Assembly: GCA_016617855.1 (NCBI GenBank)
Contig: JAECUM010000804.1
Span: forward strand, 1-64,000
Reading direction: 5' to 3'
Origin: Megalonaias nervosa
Lineage: Eukaryota > Mollusca > Bivalvia > Unionida > Unionidae
Length of the DNA stretch: 64,000 bases
Both the position numbers and the translations under genes were made by a program. This document shows positions 1 to 9,008 of this stretch, in pieces. The notes below the pieces were generated by a model. The model saw only the letters and a list, made by a program, of their open reading frames with translations, ran no database searches and had not been told where the DNA came from. Positions within the stretch are counted from its first letter, which is position 1. Every line of letters starts with the position of its first letter.

Positions 1-215
1 TCCACCTCAGATGCGGGAGGTCGCGGGTTCAAACCCCGGCCGAGTCATACAAAAGACGTAAAAATGGTTCTAACAGCTGCCTCGCTAGGCGCTCAGCATT
101 AAGAGGTTAGTGTTAGGACTAGTCGGCCTGGTGTCTTTTTAATGTGACTGGGTGGGGCATCATGCTACATGTCTGCGGTATGATGCACCAGTGCTAGAAA
201 TCACTTTAAGCTTCA
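1..215 (+). mobile_element. SINE remnant with Meta-type central domain, 5' end outside the window
   Basis: The first bases hold an RNA polymerase III B-box-like motif (GGTTCAAACCC at about 27-37). It is followed by a central stretch containing CCTCGCTAGGCGCTCAGCA and then GTGACTGGGTGGGGCATCATG. I associate this layout with the Meta-domain (BivaMD-type) SINEs of bivalves and other molluscs. The A box would lie upstream of position 1, so the copy is cut by the window edge. No functional tRNA gene is present. Confidence 0.6.
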
Positions 216-268
216 CACTGTAGACGTTGTAGCGATATGAAAAATTGTTAAAGCTATGTTAAAAGTCC

Positions 269-321
<53 letters not shown>

Positions 322-489
322 GAAGAACCGAACGAAGGTTTTATAGCTTACTCCCACCCCAGGTCTGTTGTCACTAAGCTGAAAACGTGGTATCGTTTGT
401 AATAACTTTCTAAAACTGTGGAGTTGTAACAAGAATCTCCACATCAGTGGACATACTCTTGAATAGCAATCATTAGCGGGTAAAAATTG
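211..489. other. Unannotated left flank with CA microsatellite
   Basis: A pure (CA)n tract occupies about 272-319. The remaining sequence has no coding or structural signal that I recognise. Bases 485-489 (AATTG) form the left target duplication of the element that follows. Confidence 0.6.
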
Positions 490-663
490 AGCAGCAGAGA
501 GGGTGTACCCTACAACTTTTTACTGAGGGTCCGTTAGCAAAACTAAAGGTTCCTACGAAAATGAAATACAAGGTCAATAACGTCAAACCGAAGCTTCTAA
601 CCAAGCCTATTTCCATACGGCGGGAAACAGACCGCAATAACGTCAAATCGTGTGGGTTAGCTC
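490..663 (+). repeat. Left terminal inverted repeat of the virus-like element
   Basis: This pairs with 8742-8915 in inverted orientation, with only scattered substitutions across 174 bp. The outer end reads AGCAGCAGAGAGGGTG and the inner end CGTGTGGGTTAGCTC. Confidence 0.85.
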
Positions 664-1144
664 CTCGAAATTCAACAGAAAAAAATACACTCTCCCACCA
701 TGTCACCACGTGGTGGGTGCACTTTTGCACTCCCCAGGGTTGATTATGGGGAGGGGGAGAATGTACAAATTCTGTTGAACGTAGATAAGGCCCCCGTTTA
801 TGTATGTGCCGTCCCTAGAGATAAGTTAGAATTAAGTTTATGTATGTGCCGTCCCTAGAGATAAGTTAAAATTAAGTTTATGTGTACGTGCTGTCCGGAT
901 CGTCCTCTGAACCTTCTAGAATGTCGTTTGGCAAGCTAGGGGTTCACATGGGGGTTGATTTGTGTTTCGTCTAATTTCGAATGCCCCTGAGCTTGCTAGA
1001 ATGTCGTTTGGCAAGTTAGGAGTTCACATGGGGTTGTGTTGTGATTATATTTTTTGTAAATTTTTATTTTCAGATTCAGAAATATTTTATTTTTATTATT
1101 TCAGAAATATTTTATTTTTATTATTATAATAATTCTGATTCAGA

Positions 1145-1200
<56 letters not shown>

Positions 1201-1265
1201 ATTCTAATTCAGATTTTTATTTTATTTTTATTATTATAATAATTCTGATTTAAATAAATATTCAT
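664..1265. repeat. Tandem and simple repeats in the non-coding left arm of the element
   Basis: A 40-bp unit (starting GTTTATGTATGTGCCGTCCC) is repeated twice plus a partial copy at 796-890. A second direct duplication of about 79-bp period contains TAGAATGTCGTTTGGCAAG at about 917 and 996. An AT-rich TTATTA array with interspersed TTCTGATTCAGA motifs follows at 1065-1260. These motifs are the reverse complement of the ones at 1720-2395. Confidence 0.75.
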
Positions 1266-1271
1266 TATATA

Positions 1272-1693
1272 ATGAATCAAGAAAATAGTAATGTTATTAT
1301 TTCTGCGATTAAAAAATTACAACATAACGGTATAAAAATATCTGATGAACTTGATCCTGAAAAAAATATGTGTGACTTTGAATCATTGCAATTTCGAAAA
1401 TTCGAGAATAAATATACACTACCATCCGATTACAGATTCATAAAGTTAATTCAACTGTCAATGTTACAATCATTGGCTACGGTTACAGACGCGCAGGTTA
1501 AATTATTGTACCTCTTGCGATTTCAATTGAAAAAATTAGATCGAAATTATCTGACGAATACGAAACAAAGAAGATTGTGAACGCTCGTATAAAACAGTTG
1601 AAAGAAATTATGTCCGGTGACTTTGAAACGATCAGTGATTGCGACGACGAAGGTGAAGGTGACTTCAGTAACGGCGTCATGGTCGCGGGTTGA
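1272..1693 (+). pseudogene. Small acidic protein gene with one frameshift
   Basis: This is the only plausible plus-strand gene in the element. It opens at ATG 1272. A +1/-1 shift near 1500 separates the N-terminal part (residues 1-75) from a C-terminal part that ends at TGA 1691-1693. The C-terminal part has a lysine-rich helix followed by an acidic stretch (CDDEGEGDF). Both halves have codon-like composition, unlike the flanking low-complexity arrays. It lies between two oppositely oriented simple-repeat arrays. I do not recognise the family. Confidence 0.45.
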
Positions 1694-1719
1694 TTTTCTG
1701 ACTACAGTAAAAAAATATT

Positions 1720-1812
1720 CAGTCAGAATAATAATAATAATATTCTTATAATGATTCAGAATCAGATTCTAATAATAATACTAATAATATTCTTATAATG
1801 ATTCAGAATCAG

Positions 1813-1861
<49 letters not shown>

Positions 1862-2268
1862 TTCAGAATCAGATTCTAATAATAATAATAATAATAATAA
1901 TGATTCAGAATCAGATTCTAATAATAATAATAATTTTATTCTGATAATGATTCAGAATCAGATTCTGATAATAATAATAATAATAATAATAACAATAACA
2001 ATAACAACAACAATAATGATAACAATAATTTTATTCTTATAATGATTCAGAATCAGATTCTAATAATAATAATAATAATAATGATTCAGAATCAGATTCT
2101 GATAACAATAATAATAATAATGATTCAGAATCAGATTCTGATAACAACAACAACAACAACAAAAACAACAATGATAATATTAATAATAATAATAATGATT
2201 CAGAATCAGATTCTGATACAATCAGATTCTAATAAAAACAATAATAATAATGATTCAGAATCAGATTC

Positions 2269-2301
<33 letters not shown>

Positions 2302-2395
2302 TTCAGAATCAGATTCTAATAATAATAATAATAATGATTCAGAATCAGATAATAATAATAATAATAATAATAATTCAGAATCAGATTTATCTTTT
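1720..2395 (+). repeat. Interrupted AAT / GATTCAGAATCAGATTC low-complexity array
   Basis: Roughly ten blocks of GATTCAGAATCAGATTC are separated by variable (AAT)n, (AAC)n runs. In one frame the array would read (N)n-DSESDS. It is all simple sequence. The apparent open frames within it are treated as artefacts of the repeat. Confidence 0.8.
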
Positions 2396-2486
2396 ATTTA
2401 GAATGAAGACAGATTCAGATAATTTTATTTGACATTTTTTTTTTTTGGTTTCCCTCACGGGAGTCTATGACGATCTACGATGAAAC

Positions 2487-2933
2487 TCAGGAGCGTACAT
2501 ACAGACTTATATTTAGTTCTTCTCCACGTAAATCCAAAAGGTGTCCGGACTGATCAGTAAGCTTAAAAGTTATCCTTGATAACAGCGAATTATGACATCT
2601 CAGATAAACAACATTAATTGGTTCTGATACGATTAAATATCCTGGTGGGACTTGAGGGGTAAATGTGTATAAAATGTATCCTTGCTGGGCTCGATTAGAT
2701 TTTTGTAAATCTACGCTATAACTGCCATCAATAGCGTCACAAACTAGATTGATTCCGATCGTTGATGATATATTTGCAATTCCAGGAGAAACATGTCTGC
2801 CTTCGCCGTATGGATCATTGTTGTGTCGGAGAATTGTTGGCGGTGGGGCTATTTTTCTATATGCTTCCAAAACCTTTGGAAGGTTTTCACTGATAACATC
2901 GTTGACTGATTTTTTTAGATCACTGTTTGTCAA
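2487..2933 (-). CDS. Penton-like minor capsid protein, C-terminal half
   Basis: This is a 148-residue open frame. Its last 110 residues look like the C-terminal half of a conserved minor capsid (penton-like, single jelly-roll) protein in invertebrate virus-like elements. Visible blocks are DPYGEGRHVSPGIANI, then LVCDAIDGSY, then TPQVPPGYLIVSEP, and a terminal DQSGHLLDLRGEELN. The N-terminal 35 residues do not look like the same family and may be a junction. The matching N-terminal half appears at 3513-3912 on the same strand, so the ancestral gene is probably split by the 3083-3346 segment. The assignment rests on motif memory only. Confidence 0.55.
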   Translation of the reverse strand: MTNSDLKKSVNDVISENLPKVLEAYRKIAPPPTILRHNNDPYGEGRHVSPGIANISSTIGINLVCDAIDGSYSVDLQKSNRAQQGYILYTFTPQVPPGYLIVSEPINVVYLRCHNSLLSRITFKLTDQSGHLLDLRGEELNISLYVRS

Positions 2934-3082
2934 ATCCCGGAAAAATAAACTTCTGTAACCGTTGTTCTTTCATTTTAAAATGTTTGGTAACTTGCTGTGA
3001 TCATGCACCATTAAAGTAGGATATTAAATTTCTATTGGTGCCATAAAGATCTTCTGCAATTTCATTTAAGATTTTTATCGTT

Positions 3083-3346
3083 TCAATGATTTGCTGTTTT
3101 GTGTCTTCGGGATAATGCATGATAATACTTGAAAATAAATTTTTTTAATTCGCTGAGAAATCTTGCATGTTCGGATTTAATCTCGTCCGAGAAAGAGTTC
3201 ATAAAATTTCTGTTAACAGGTAATCCTCCTTGCTCATGTCCAACAAGAATTCTTATTGTTTCATGACGTTTCTCTTTATCATATTCTATGGTGATTAAAA
3301 CCTGACCAGTTTCATCATCGGGATATTCACGCAGCGGTTTTTTCAT
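3083..3346 (-). CDS. Unrecognised small protein between the two penton-like halves
   Basis: This 87-residue frame begins MKKPLREYPDDETGQV. It is rich in charged residues (KEKRHETIRI, SELKKFIFKYYH). In-frame sequence continues upstream past the ATG toward 3400, so it may be a piece of a larger broken gene. It lies between the C- and N-terminal halves of the penton-like gene. I do not recognise it. Confidence 0.35.
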   Translation of the reverse strand: MKKPLREYPDDETGQVLITIEYDKEKRHETIRILVGHEQGGLPVNRNFMNSFSDEIKSEHARFLSELKKFIFKYYHALSRRHKTANH

Positions 3347-3512
3347 AGCTGAAATGTTTTGAAAAATCTCTCTCTCTTTTGTAAAAAAAATTCATCTCGG
3401 CGTGGTTCTGGTGGCATTATCGTTGATGCGGGCAGTGGAACTTCAGGCCATCCAAGTACAGACCTGACCGAAGACTGATAAATGTCAACGGCGTAATCAT
3501 ACGAAAGAATTT

Positions 3513-3912
3513 CTATCGCCGACGACAGCGTTGCTCATGAGTAGTAATGGCTATCTTGGATTCTTTACCAGTGATAGATTTAATTCTGCGCTGAAATTCT
3601 TCGTTGATCTCTTCGATTTCATAACTGCCCGTGGGAATACTAACAACTTGCCAGTCAGGAGTTTCGTCTGGTTTATTTTATTTGCAAATAATAATGAGTT
3701 ATTTGCGGGGGGAAACAATTAAATGATTTTGATCTGATATTTGGTCAGCTATAATAAACTCGTAATTGTGCTAGCGCTATTTCTTTTGCTGAAATTGCAG
3801 TTGGAAAAACAATACTGAATTCCGGCGTGGTTGAACTGGTTGATATCATTGTTACATGCGGCGGTGCTGTATTGGCGGCAATCTGTTGCAGTAGTTCTTG
3901 CGGCGACGACAT
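3513..3912 (-). pseudogene. Penton-like minor capsid protein, N-terminal half, broken
   Basis: The gene starts at ATG 3912 (MSSPQELLQQIAANTAP). It reads open to a TGA at 3745-3747 directly after RVYYS. It then shifts frame and resumes with PDWQVVSIPTGSYEIEEI. That motif is the conserved signature I associate with the N-terminal half of penton-like proteins of these elements (PTGSYEI followed by INEEFQRRI). Coding ends near 3513. Together with 2487-2933 this accounts for most of one ancestral protein. Confidence 0.5.
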
Positions 3913-3923
3913 TATTATTATTA

Positions 3924-4139
3924 TTAATTTTTTAATTCTATTTTTTCTTCTGAACAATCTGGTTCTAATGCCTCGTTGTAAATCTCCATTATCGCTGCGA
4001 ACTCGTTGTCGGTAATTATACTGTCGTTGAGGCACGACGAAATCAACGATGATAACGTTGAGTACACTAACGTTGCCGCGTGCAGTTTTAACGTGTAATC
4101 GTGTAATTTCTCCGCTAAATACTGACAATCTATAAACAC
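3924..4139 (-). CDS. Small acidic helical protein
   Basis: This 71-residue open frame begins MFIDCQYLAEKLHDYT and ends EPDCSEEKIELKN. It is predicted mostly helical, with an acidic C-terminus. It ends 12 bp before the next gene (3912) and starts 4 bp after the preceding stop (4143), which supports a compact viral operon-like array. The family is unknown to me. Confidence 0.5.
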   Translation of the reverse strand: MFIDCQYLAEKLHDYTLKLHAATLVYSTLSSLISSCLNDSIITDNEFAAIMEIYNEALEPDCSEEKIELKN

Positions 4140-4142
4140 CGG

Positions 4143-4400
4143 TTACTTCAGCTGTATGTTTGAGTTATTTTGCGGTGTCCATGTCCATGTTGATGATACT
4201 GTGTATACAATATTGTTAATATGTTTGTGAGGAATTTTAATCAGATTAGTTTTTTGAACGATATTGGGAATTCCGCTGACAATATAATTGAGTCTCGCGT
4301 TAATATCAATGAATTTTACATCAACAACCATTGGACTTTCAAAGAAATCATCTGCGATTTTATTAAGTTTTTGAAAATTTCTACGAGTATTTAAAAACAT
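4143..4400 (-). CDS. Unrecognised 85-residue protein overlapping the fibre-like gene
   Basis: This open frame starts at ATG 4400, inside the last 20 nt of the upstream fibre-like frame (which ends at 4381). The sequence is hydrophobic/polar alternating (VVDVKFIDINARLNYIVSG) and looks beta-rich. It may be the distal part of the fibre protein joined by a frameshift, or a separate gene with an overlapping start. Spacing to both neighbours is tight. Confidence 0.45.
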   Translation of the reverse strand: MFLNTRRNFQKLNKIADDFFESPMVVDVKFIDINARLNYIVSGIPNIVQKTNLIKIPHKHINNIVYTVSSTWTWTPQNNSNIQLK

Positions 4401-4898
4401 TTACAGGAACGTCATACTCGACTCGTAGTGTATTTAATTTATCATCGATGAACGTATCTTTATCATCCACATATTTCTTTGTTGCGGCATCTTCATCATT
4501 TGCTGGTTCTCTTAAACGACTTTATTGTTATTCATGTTGAGTGCACCTGTCATTATAGCACCTGTAGATCGTAAACGATCAAAAACACTCTTTATAATTT
4601 CATTTCTGATAGTTGCTACTGATACATTTGAGTCTCTGATTCTACCACCGTCAGTGAATACTGGAATATTATCCGTGGTAGCACCGAGAACTCTACGAAT
4701 TATATCGATCCATTTAATGTTACTCGTCTTTAAGACACCATATCTATCCTGAAAAATAACAACTTCATCTCGGTCAACTCCAGATAAGTTCATAATATCA
4801 ACAAGATCGTCTTTGGTGGCGTACTTAGATAAATCGATACCTCCTTTCTTCTTGCTAGTGAAAGCACTAGTAGAGGATCTTCCATAAATATCTACCAT
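4381..4898 (-). pseudogene. Fibre-like protein with collagen/trimer-type shaft motif, one frameshift
   Basis: It starts at ATG 4898 (MVDIYGRSSTSAFTSKKKG). The open frame ends at 4512 after MTGALNMNNNKVV. In the adjacent frame the sequence continues LREPANDEDAATKKYVDD to a stop at 4381-4383. The combination of MTGALNMNNNKV, EPANDEDAATKKYVDDK is the trimerising tail/fibre motif seen in phage tail fibres and in fibre proteins of some eukaryotic virus-like elements. One frameshift at about 4512 breaks it. The role is inferred as receptor-binding fibre. Confidence 0.6.
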
Positions 4899-4972
4899 TA
4901 TATAATTAGCGATTATTTAAAACAGAACTCGCGCGTGCACTAGTGTACAGCCTTATGAGGTGGGGTTTTTTA

Positions 4973-5285
4973 TTATCTTGATACAGCATCAAGTACTGCC
5001 AGTGCTTCATGGCCACGTATTGGAGGGTCAGTTAATCTTTGTGTTGGTAATGTTGAATACCAGATTGGAATATTTTGAAGTTTGTCAATATATTTTAAAG
5101 ATTCTTTTGGTGGCGCCAACCCATTCGAATCGAAATAAACAATTCCACGTGGATCAATCACGTATGCAAACCAATGAGTACTTGGACCAGAGTTTTTATC
5201 GAGATTAATGATACAGGTTTCAACACCTCTGAAATTTTTTTATATTTAATCGCTCAGCAGCATCGAGTAAACAAAAATTGGACAT
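4973..5285 (-). pseudogene. Adenain-like cysteine protease (maturation protease), disrupted
   Basis: The start is ATG 5285. A short N-terminal piece (MSNFCLLDAAERLNIKKF) runs into a stop. The next frame carries CIINLDKN, then STHWFAYV with the catalytic His, then VYFDSNGLAPPKE with the acidic catalytic residue, and a C-terminal TQRL...GHEALAVLDAV block. Compared with the family, about 15 residues appear to be missing between the N-terminal helix and CIINLD. The position where the catalytic Cys is expected (directly before GHEA) is Arg, encoded CGT. This family cleaves virion precursor proteins. Both features say the copy is inactive. Confidence 0.65.
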
Positions 5286-5313
5286 AGGGAAAATCAACAA
5301 GTCCAGGGCAGTC

Positions 5314-5747
5314 TTAATCCTTTTTCGTACCGAGGTAAAGTCCCTGGCAGTCTTAGACCCTTTCCTTTTTTTCATTCCTTTTCCAGTTGCTTTCTTTAGT
5401 GCCATCCCAGCCGCGGTTCTAACTGCGTCTAACGCAGCAGCTTTTGCAACAGCCGGGGCTGCAGTGGCTATTATTCCTGTAATAGCTGCGAGAAGTGGAA
5501 ATATACCACCCGTTTTAGCGATGTCTTTGATAGCACCCGCAGAGAGATTAAGTCGTATACCGGTCTTTGATCGTTTGGCTTCGTTGAAATGTTTGAGCTG
5601 ACGTTCTGTTAGAGGTAGTTTATTTGAACCGCCCGTGATCTGTTCTCGCTTTAGCGATATTTTTACTGCACAGTTTTCTTTTGATGCTGATTGTAATTTT
5701 TTAATCTGACCTGGGGTCAGACTGACACTAACATGATGATATGACAT
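5314..5747 (-). CDS. Small virion/core-like protein with hydrophobic helix and basic tail
   Basis: The start is ATG 5747 (MSYHHVSVSLTPGQIKKLQ). Residues 1-75 carry two similar LT...Q+K+L-type segments (LTPGQIKKLQSA and LPLTERQLKHFNEAK). Residues 80-115 are an Ala/Ile-rich hydrophobic stretch with GGIFPLLAAITGI, followed by a Lys-rich tail. In virus-like elements of invertebrates this layout sits next to the protease and capsid genes and is probably a minor virion or membrane-active protein. The tail is shifted: in the neighbouring frame it ends GLYLGTKKD at the TAA 5314-5316, which is the family-like ending. The frame as read instead runs on to 5220. Confidence 0.55.
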
Positions 5748-5780
5748 TTATAATTATTATTCTGACTTTTAAATCAATAA

Positions 5781-7112
5781 TTACATATTTTCCACTGGAG
5801 CATCAACGACTTTCATTTGACCACCAACACCTTCAAGCAACATCGTTTTATCACTGAGTATAACAGCTATTGCTCTATAACCATCAGCGGGTAGTCGGGC
5901 TACACGAGCTCGAAAGTATATATCAACAACTGATTGAATAAATCCAGGTGTTCCAGTGATAGATTGGATACAATGTCGTGAAATCTCGTTGAGATATTTG
6001 CGAGCCAGAATCAACATTTTGAGCACGCCCCATAAATGACATTAAACGATGATAAGCACGTGCTACATGATTATTATCAAAATCCAGCAACACTTCTTCA
6101 GAAGGTTCTTGATGTCCATTTATCCTCAAAGAAACTTCACTAACTCCAAGCGTATCAGATAACATTGGATTTCGTACCTGCGAATCGACTCTTGCATTTT
6201 CCTGAAGTGCGACAAATATATGTCGTGGTGCTGACACTCCCTGCTGTGATGCTATCTGCTATGTAAATAACCCAGCAGCATTACTTTGAACACTATCTGT
6301 GGTCATCGTTAACCATGATAATGTTGATTTACCACCTTGACCCATATAAGAGAGTAAACGTTCTTCTTCAGGTATTGTTGGGGTCATTACTGGCATCCAC
6401 AACGAAAGTTTTGTAAGTACTACTTTACCTGCATCAACGGCAGCATCATGCCATATTGCATCACTGTCGGTGGATTTTCTAACAAGTACCACTGTGTGTT
6501 TAGCGCCGAATATAACTTTTCTAACATTTCTGCAGAATCCAAATATATGTGACAGTGGAATCGCACATGAAAATTCTTCATCGCCGTTCAACATTGTTCG
6601 ACGTGATGCGAATTCAAAATGAAGTTTTCATTCATTGATGCAACTGCATCACCAGCTGCATTTATTGTTACATTTCTGTTTTCTGGATGATCTGTAGTGT
6701 CTTTAGCAAACATCATTGATGGACCAGCTGATCTCGAGTAATCATTGCTGTATCTTGCAAGGCCAATTATCGTCGTAGCAACATCGACATTTTCCAGGCA
6801 TGATTCAATATTTTTTCCGTCAATCATATATATGGCGCTGTTAAATAACACCATGATACCATTATTAACAAAACCAACTCGATCACCAATTCCTTACGCT
6901 GTATCATCTATTTTCAAAAGTTTACCTTCGATCTCAATAAATGACTCAGCAGGTAAGAAATATCTACTCGTATCATGAACTTGCAACTCAATTCTTCCAC
7001 GTGCGTTAGGTACACGTGCGTCATAAGAATAATATTGATAATCGCGTACAGATTCATCTTTGAGAACTGGTGCGTCCATGTCAAATGCGGGATCAAATAT
7101 ACGTTTAAACAT
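5781..7112 (-). pseudogene. Major capsid protein, double-jelly-roll-like, broken
   Basis: The start is ATG 7112 (MFKRIFDPAFDMDAPVLK). Reading continues through RGRIELQVHD, an in-frame TAA near 6895, then FNSAIYMIDGKNIES, a frameshift near 6590, and IPLSHIFGFCRNVRKVIFG. A further in-frame TAG follows at 6259-6261, then a frameshift near 5950-6040, and a C-terminal block with DGYRAIAVILSDK ending at TAA 5781-5783. Total length would be about 440 residues. The order of motifs (HDTSRYFLPAESFIEIEG, then IPLSHIFGF) matches the putative capsid proteins of adeno/Polinton-like elements in invertebrates. Two stops and two or more frameshifts make it non-functional. Confidence 0.6.
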
Positions 7113-7125
7113 TTTATTATATTTG

Positions 7126-7563
7126 TTATCGTCTAATACAAAGACCACTCCCTGCTATTAAACTTGTGGTTATATTTCTTTCTTTTTCACCAGCTAACTC
7201 TGCTAGTTTTTTATTTGCGGCTTGATTTATTATTTTACTAACATTTGCGGGCATCACTTCAGTGCTGGCCAGTTTCACTGGTGGTTGAGGTTTTCGTCGT
7301 ATTAATCGTGCTTGTATATTCTTAATTGCAGAGAATGCTTTACTGGCAACGTCGCCGACAGCATCAATACATTTTTCACAAATAACGTCAATAGCTTTCA
7401 TTCCTAGTTGCTTTACAATCGGTATTGCTTTCAGAGCTAACCTTCTGAATAGATCCTGAACAACATCACCCAGTCGATCTCCCTAGATTGCTTTATATAC
7501 TGGTAATCTCGAATTTATCACCCTGACCATAGTAGGTCCACGTTGAGTATTATTTATAATCAT
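7126..7563 (-). pseudogene. Small amphipathic, basic virion-type protein with one stop
   Basis: It begins at ATG 7563 with an in-frame TAG at about 7483-7485. The body contains LGDVVQDLFRRLALKAIP, then a helix repeating KAF/KAI motifs, then basic RLIRRKPQPP. This resembles the adenovirus pVI/pX-like membrane-lytic or core proteins found beside capsid genes. It ends 14 bp upstream of the capsid start. The function is inferred from position and composition. Confidence 0.45.
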
Positions 7564-7590
7564 CTTATTATAGGAATTATATCTAACAGC

Positions 7591-8617
7591 TTAATCGCTG
7601 AAATAATCATCGGCTATTACATTAATGAGGGACTGATACACATTAATATCCATGATACCGCCAGTAAATAATCTCTGACAAATAGCAGCTACTTCATTAA
7701 TGATTTCTGGAGAATTATTACCAGCTCGTTTTCCGCCAATCAAAATTTCTAGTCGTTCAACATCTGCAAGGACGTTATTGGGACATGGAGTAACAAGACC
7801 ACTTCCTGTTGTTTCTTTCTTACTTGGTGAACGTGATTCCCTCCTTCGTCTAATTTTTTCAGATTCTAAATCTTTTTCTTTTTGTTTCCTTGCTCGTTCA
7901 ACCTCTTCAAATTTCGACTTTCTTTCTCCTAGTCCCCTTCACTGTTTAGCCTCTTCAAGTTTTGACTTTATTTCTTCTTCTCTTTGTCTCCTTGATTGTT
8001 TAACATCTTTAAGTTTTAACTTCATTTCTTCTTCGCTTTGTCTCTTTGTTTTTCTTGTTCAATATACTCGCGTACTGCATCTTCAAAAGTATTAAAATTA
8101 CTAATATCTTCCTCAGATCTGATTTGCGGAGTATCAGTAGCGATGTGATATACATCCCTAATCCAATCGGCGGATTTCATATTTATAACATATTCGGGTT
8201 TTACATCTCTTTCATGATGTCCATACGCGGCAATATTAAGTAATTGGTCTGGATCTTTAATAGCGGCAATGCCTTCCTGTGTAAATTTTTCTTTGATGCT
8301 AGTTCTGACTCTTGGTAGAGGTTGCGGCCGTTCTTCAAGTTGTGGTTGAGGAGGTTGCACGCGTGGTGGTTGAATACGGCCAGCAATATCGCCAGGTAAT
8401 GTTTCAAGAGCTCTTTGTGTTGCCTCAGTTGCGTAACAATTTTCTTTGTTGGTTCGACGATTGGTTTAAATAACTGTTCTGTACCTTCAGTGAATTCAAC
8501 TTTAGCTTCCTGACGATCTTGTAATTGTTGTTTAACACTGCCACGGAGCGGAAGATATCTCCTGATTGCCTCTAATCGTTCTCGAGCTTATCTAGCTGAG
8601 TGAGCTTCACCAATCAT
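7591..8617 (-). pseudogene. Large charged coiled-coil protein, first gene of the minus-strand array
   Basis: The start is ATG 8617 (MIGEAHSAR), followed by an in-frame TAA. The chain continues with a helical N-terminus, a proline-rich linker (QPPQPQLEERPQP), a conserved-looking segment GHHERDVKPEYVINMKSAD, and a long Arg/Glu/Lys coiled coil with an (R/K)QREEE repeat. A C-terminal domain contains RLEILIGGKRAGNN and ends YFSD at TAA 7591-7593. At least two frameshifts (near 8440 and 8035) and two stops interrupt it. I do not recognise the family. The position next to capsid genes suggests a structural or scaffold role. Confidence 0.45.
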
Positions 8618-8741
8618 TATTGATATAATAGTTATTCAATTATAGCATCAGAGAGGGTGGACTACAAAAATTGAGTGGGCGGCTGTGCAAACAAACACGC
8701 CTAAAATTTGAAAAATACGTCAATGATGGAGTAACAAAAAC

Positions 8742-8915
8742 GAGCTAACCCACACGATTTAATTATATTGCGGTCTGTTTCCCGCCGTATGGAAACAGGC
8801 TCGGTTAGAAGCTTCGGTTTGACGTTATTGACCTTGTATTTCATTTTCGTAGGAACCTTTAGTTTTGCTAACGGACCCTCCGTAAAAAGTTGTAGAGTCC
8901 ACCCTCTCTGCTGCT
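8742..8915 (-). repeat. Right terminal inverted repeat of the virus-like element
   Basis: This is the reverse complement of 490-663. It is followed immediately by AATTG (8916-8920), the partner of the left-flank AATTG. Confidence 0.85.
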
Positions 8916-9008
8916 AATTGATTAGACGATAGTAATCATTTTATACTCCAACAGAAAAAAGATAGAACTGAAGCGTGATTATTATAAATCTATCGTCTGT
9001 TTATTATA

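Larger units (their letters stand above)
490..8915 (-). mobile_element. Virus-like DNA element with capsid and protease genes (adeno/Polinton-like lineage), decayed
   Basis: The element is bounded by 174-bp terminal inverted repeats (490-663 and 8742-8915) beginning AGCAGCAGAGAGGGTG. It is flanked by a 5-bp direct repeat AATTG (485-489 and 8916-8920). Almost all genes lie on the minus strand, head to tail. They resemble virion genes of the adenovirus/Polinton/adintovirus world: capsid protein, penton-like protein, adenain-like protease, fibre-like protein and small core-like proteins. Frameshifts and stops occur in most of them. I see no DNA polymerase, integrase, transposase, Rep or packaging ATPase. 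It may be a deletion derivative mobilised in trans, or it may use a replication gene I do not recognise. Confidence 0.75.

Noticed and set aside
1..60. tRNA gene at the left edge
   Set aside because: Only a B-box-like motif is visible. The following sequence matches a SINE body and no acceptor stem can be drawn.
2042..2432. Asn/Asp/Ser-rich protein from the AAT/GATTCAGA array
   Set aside because: It is simple sequence without a clear start, and other frames are equally open.
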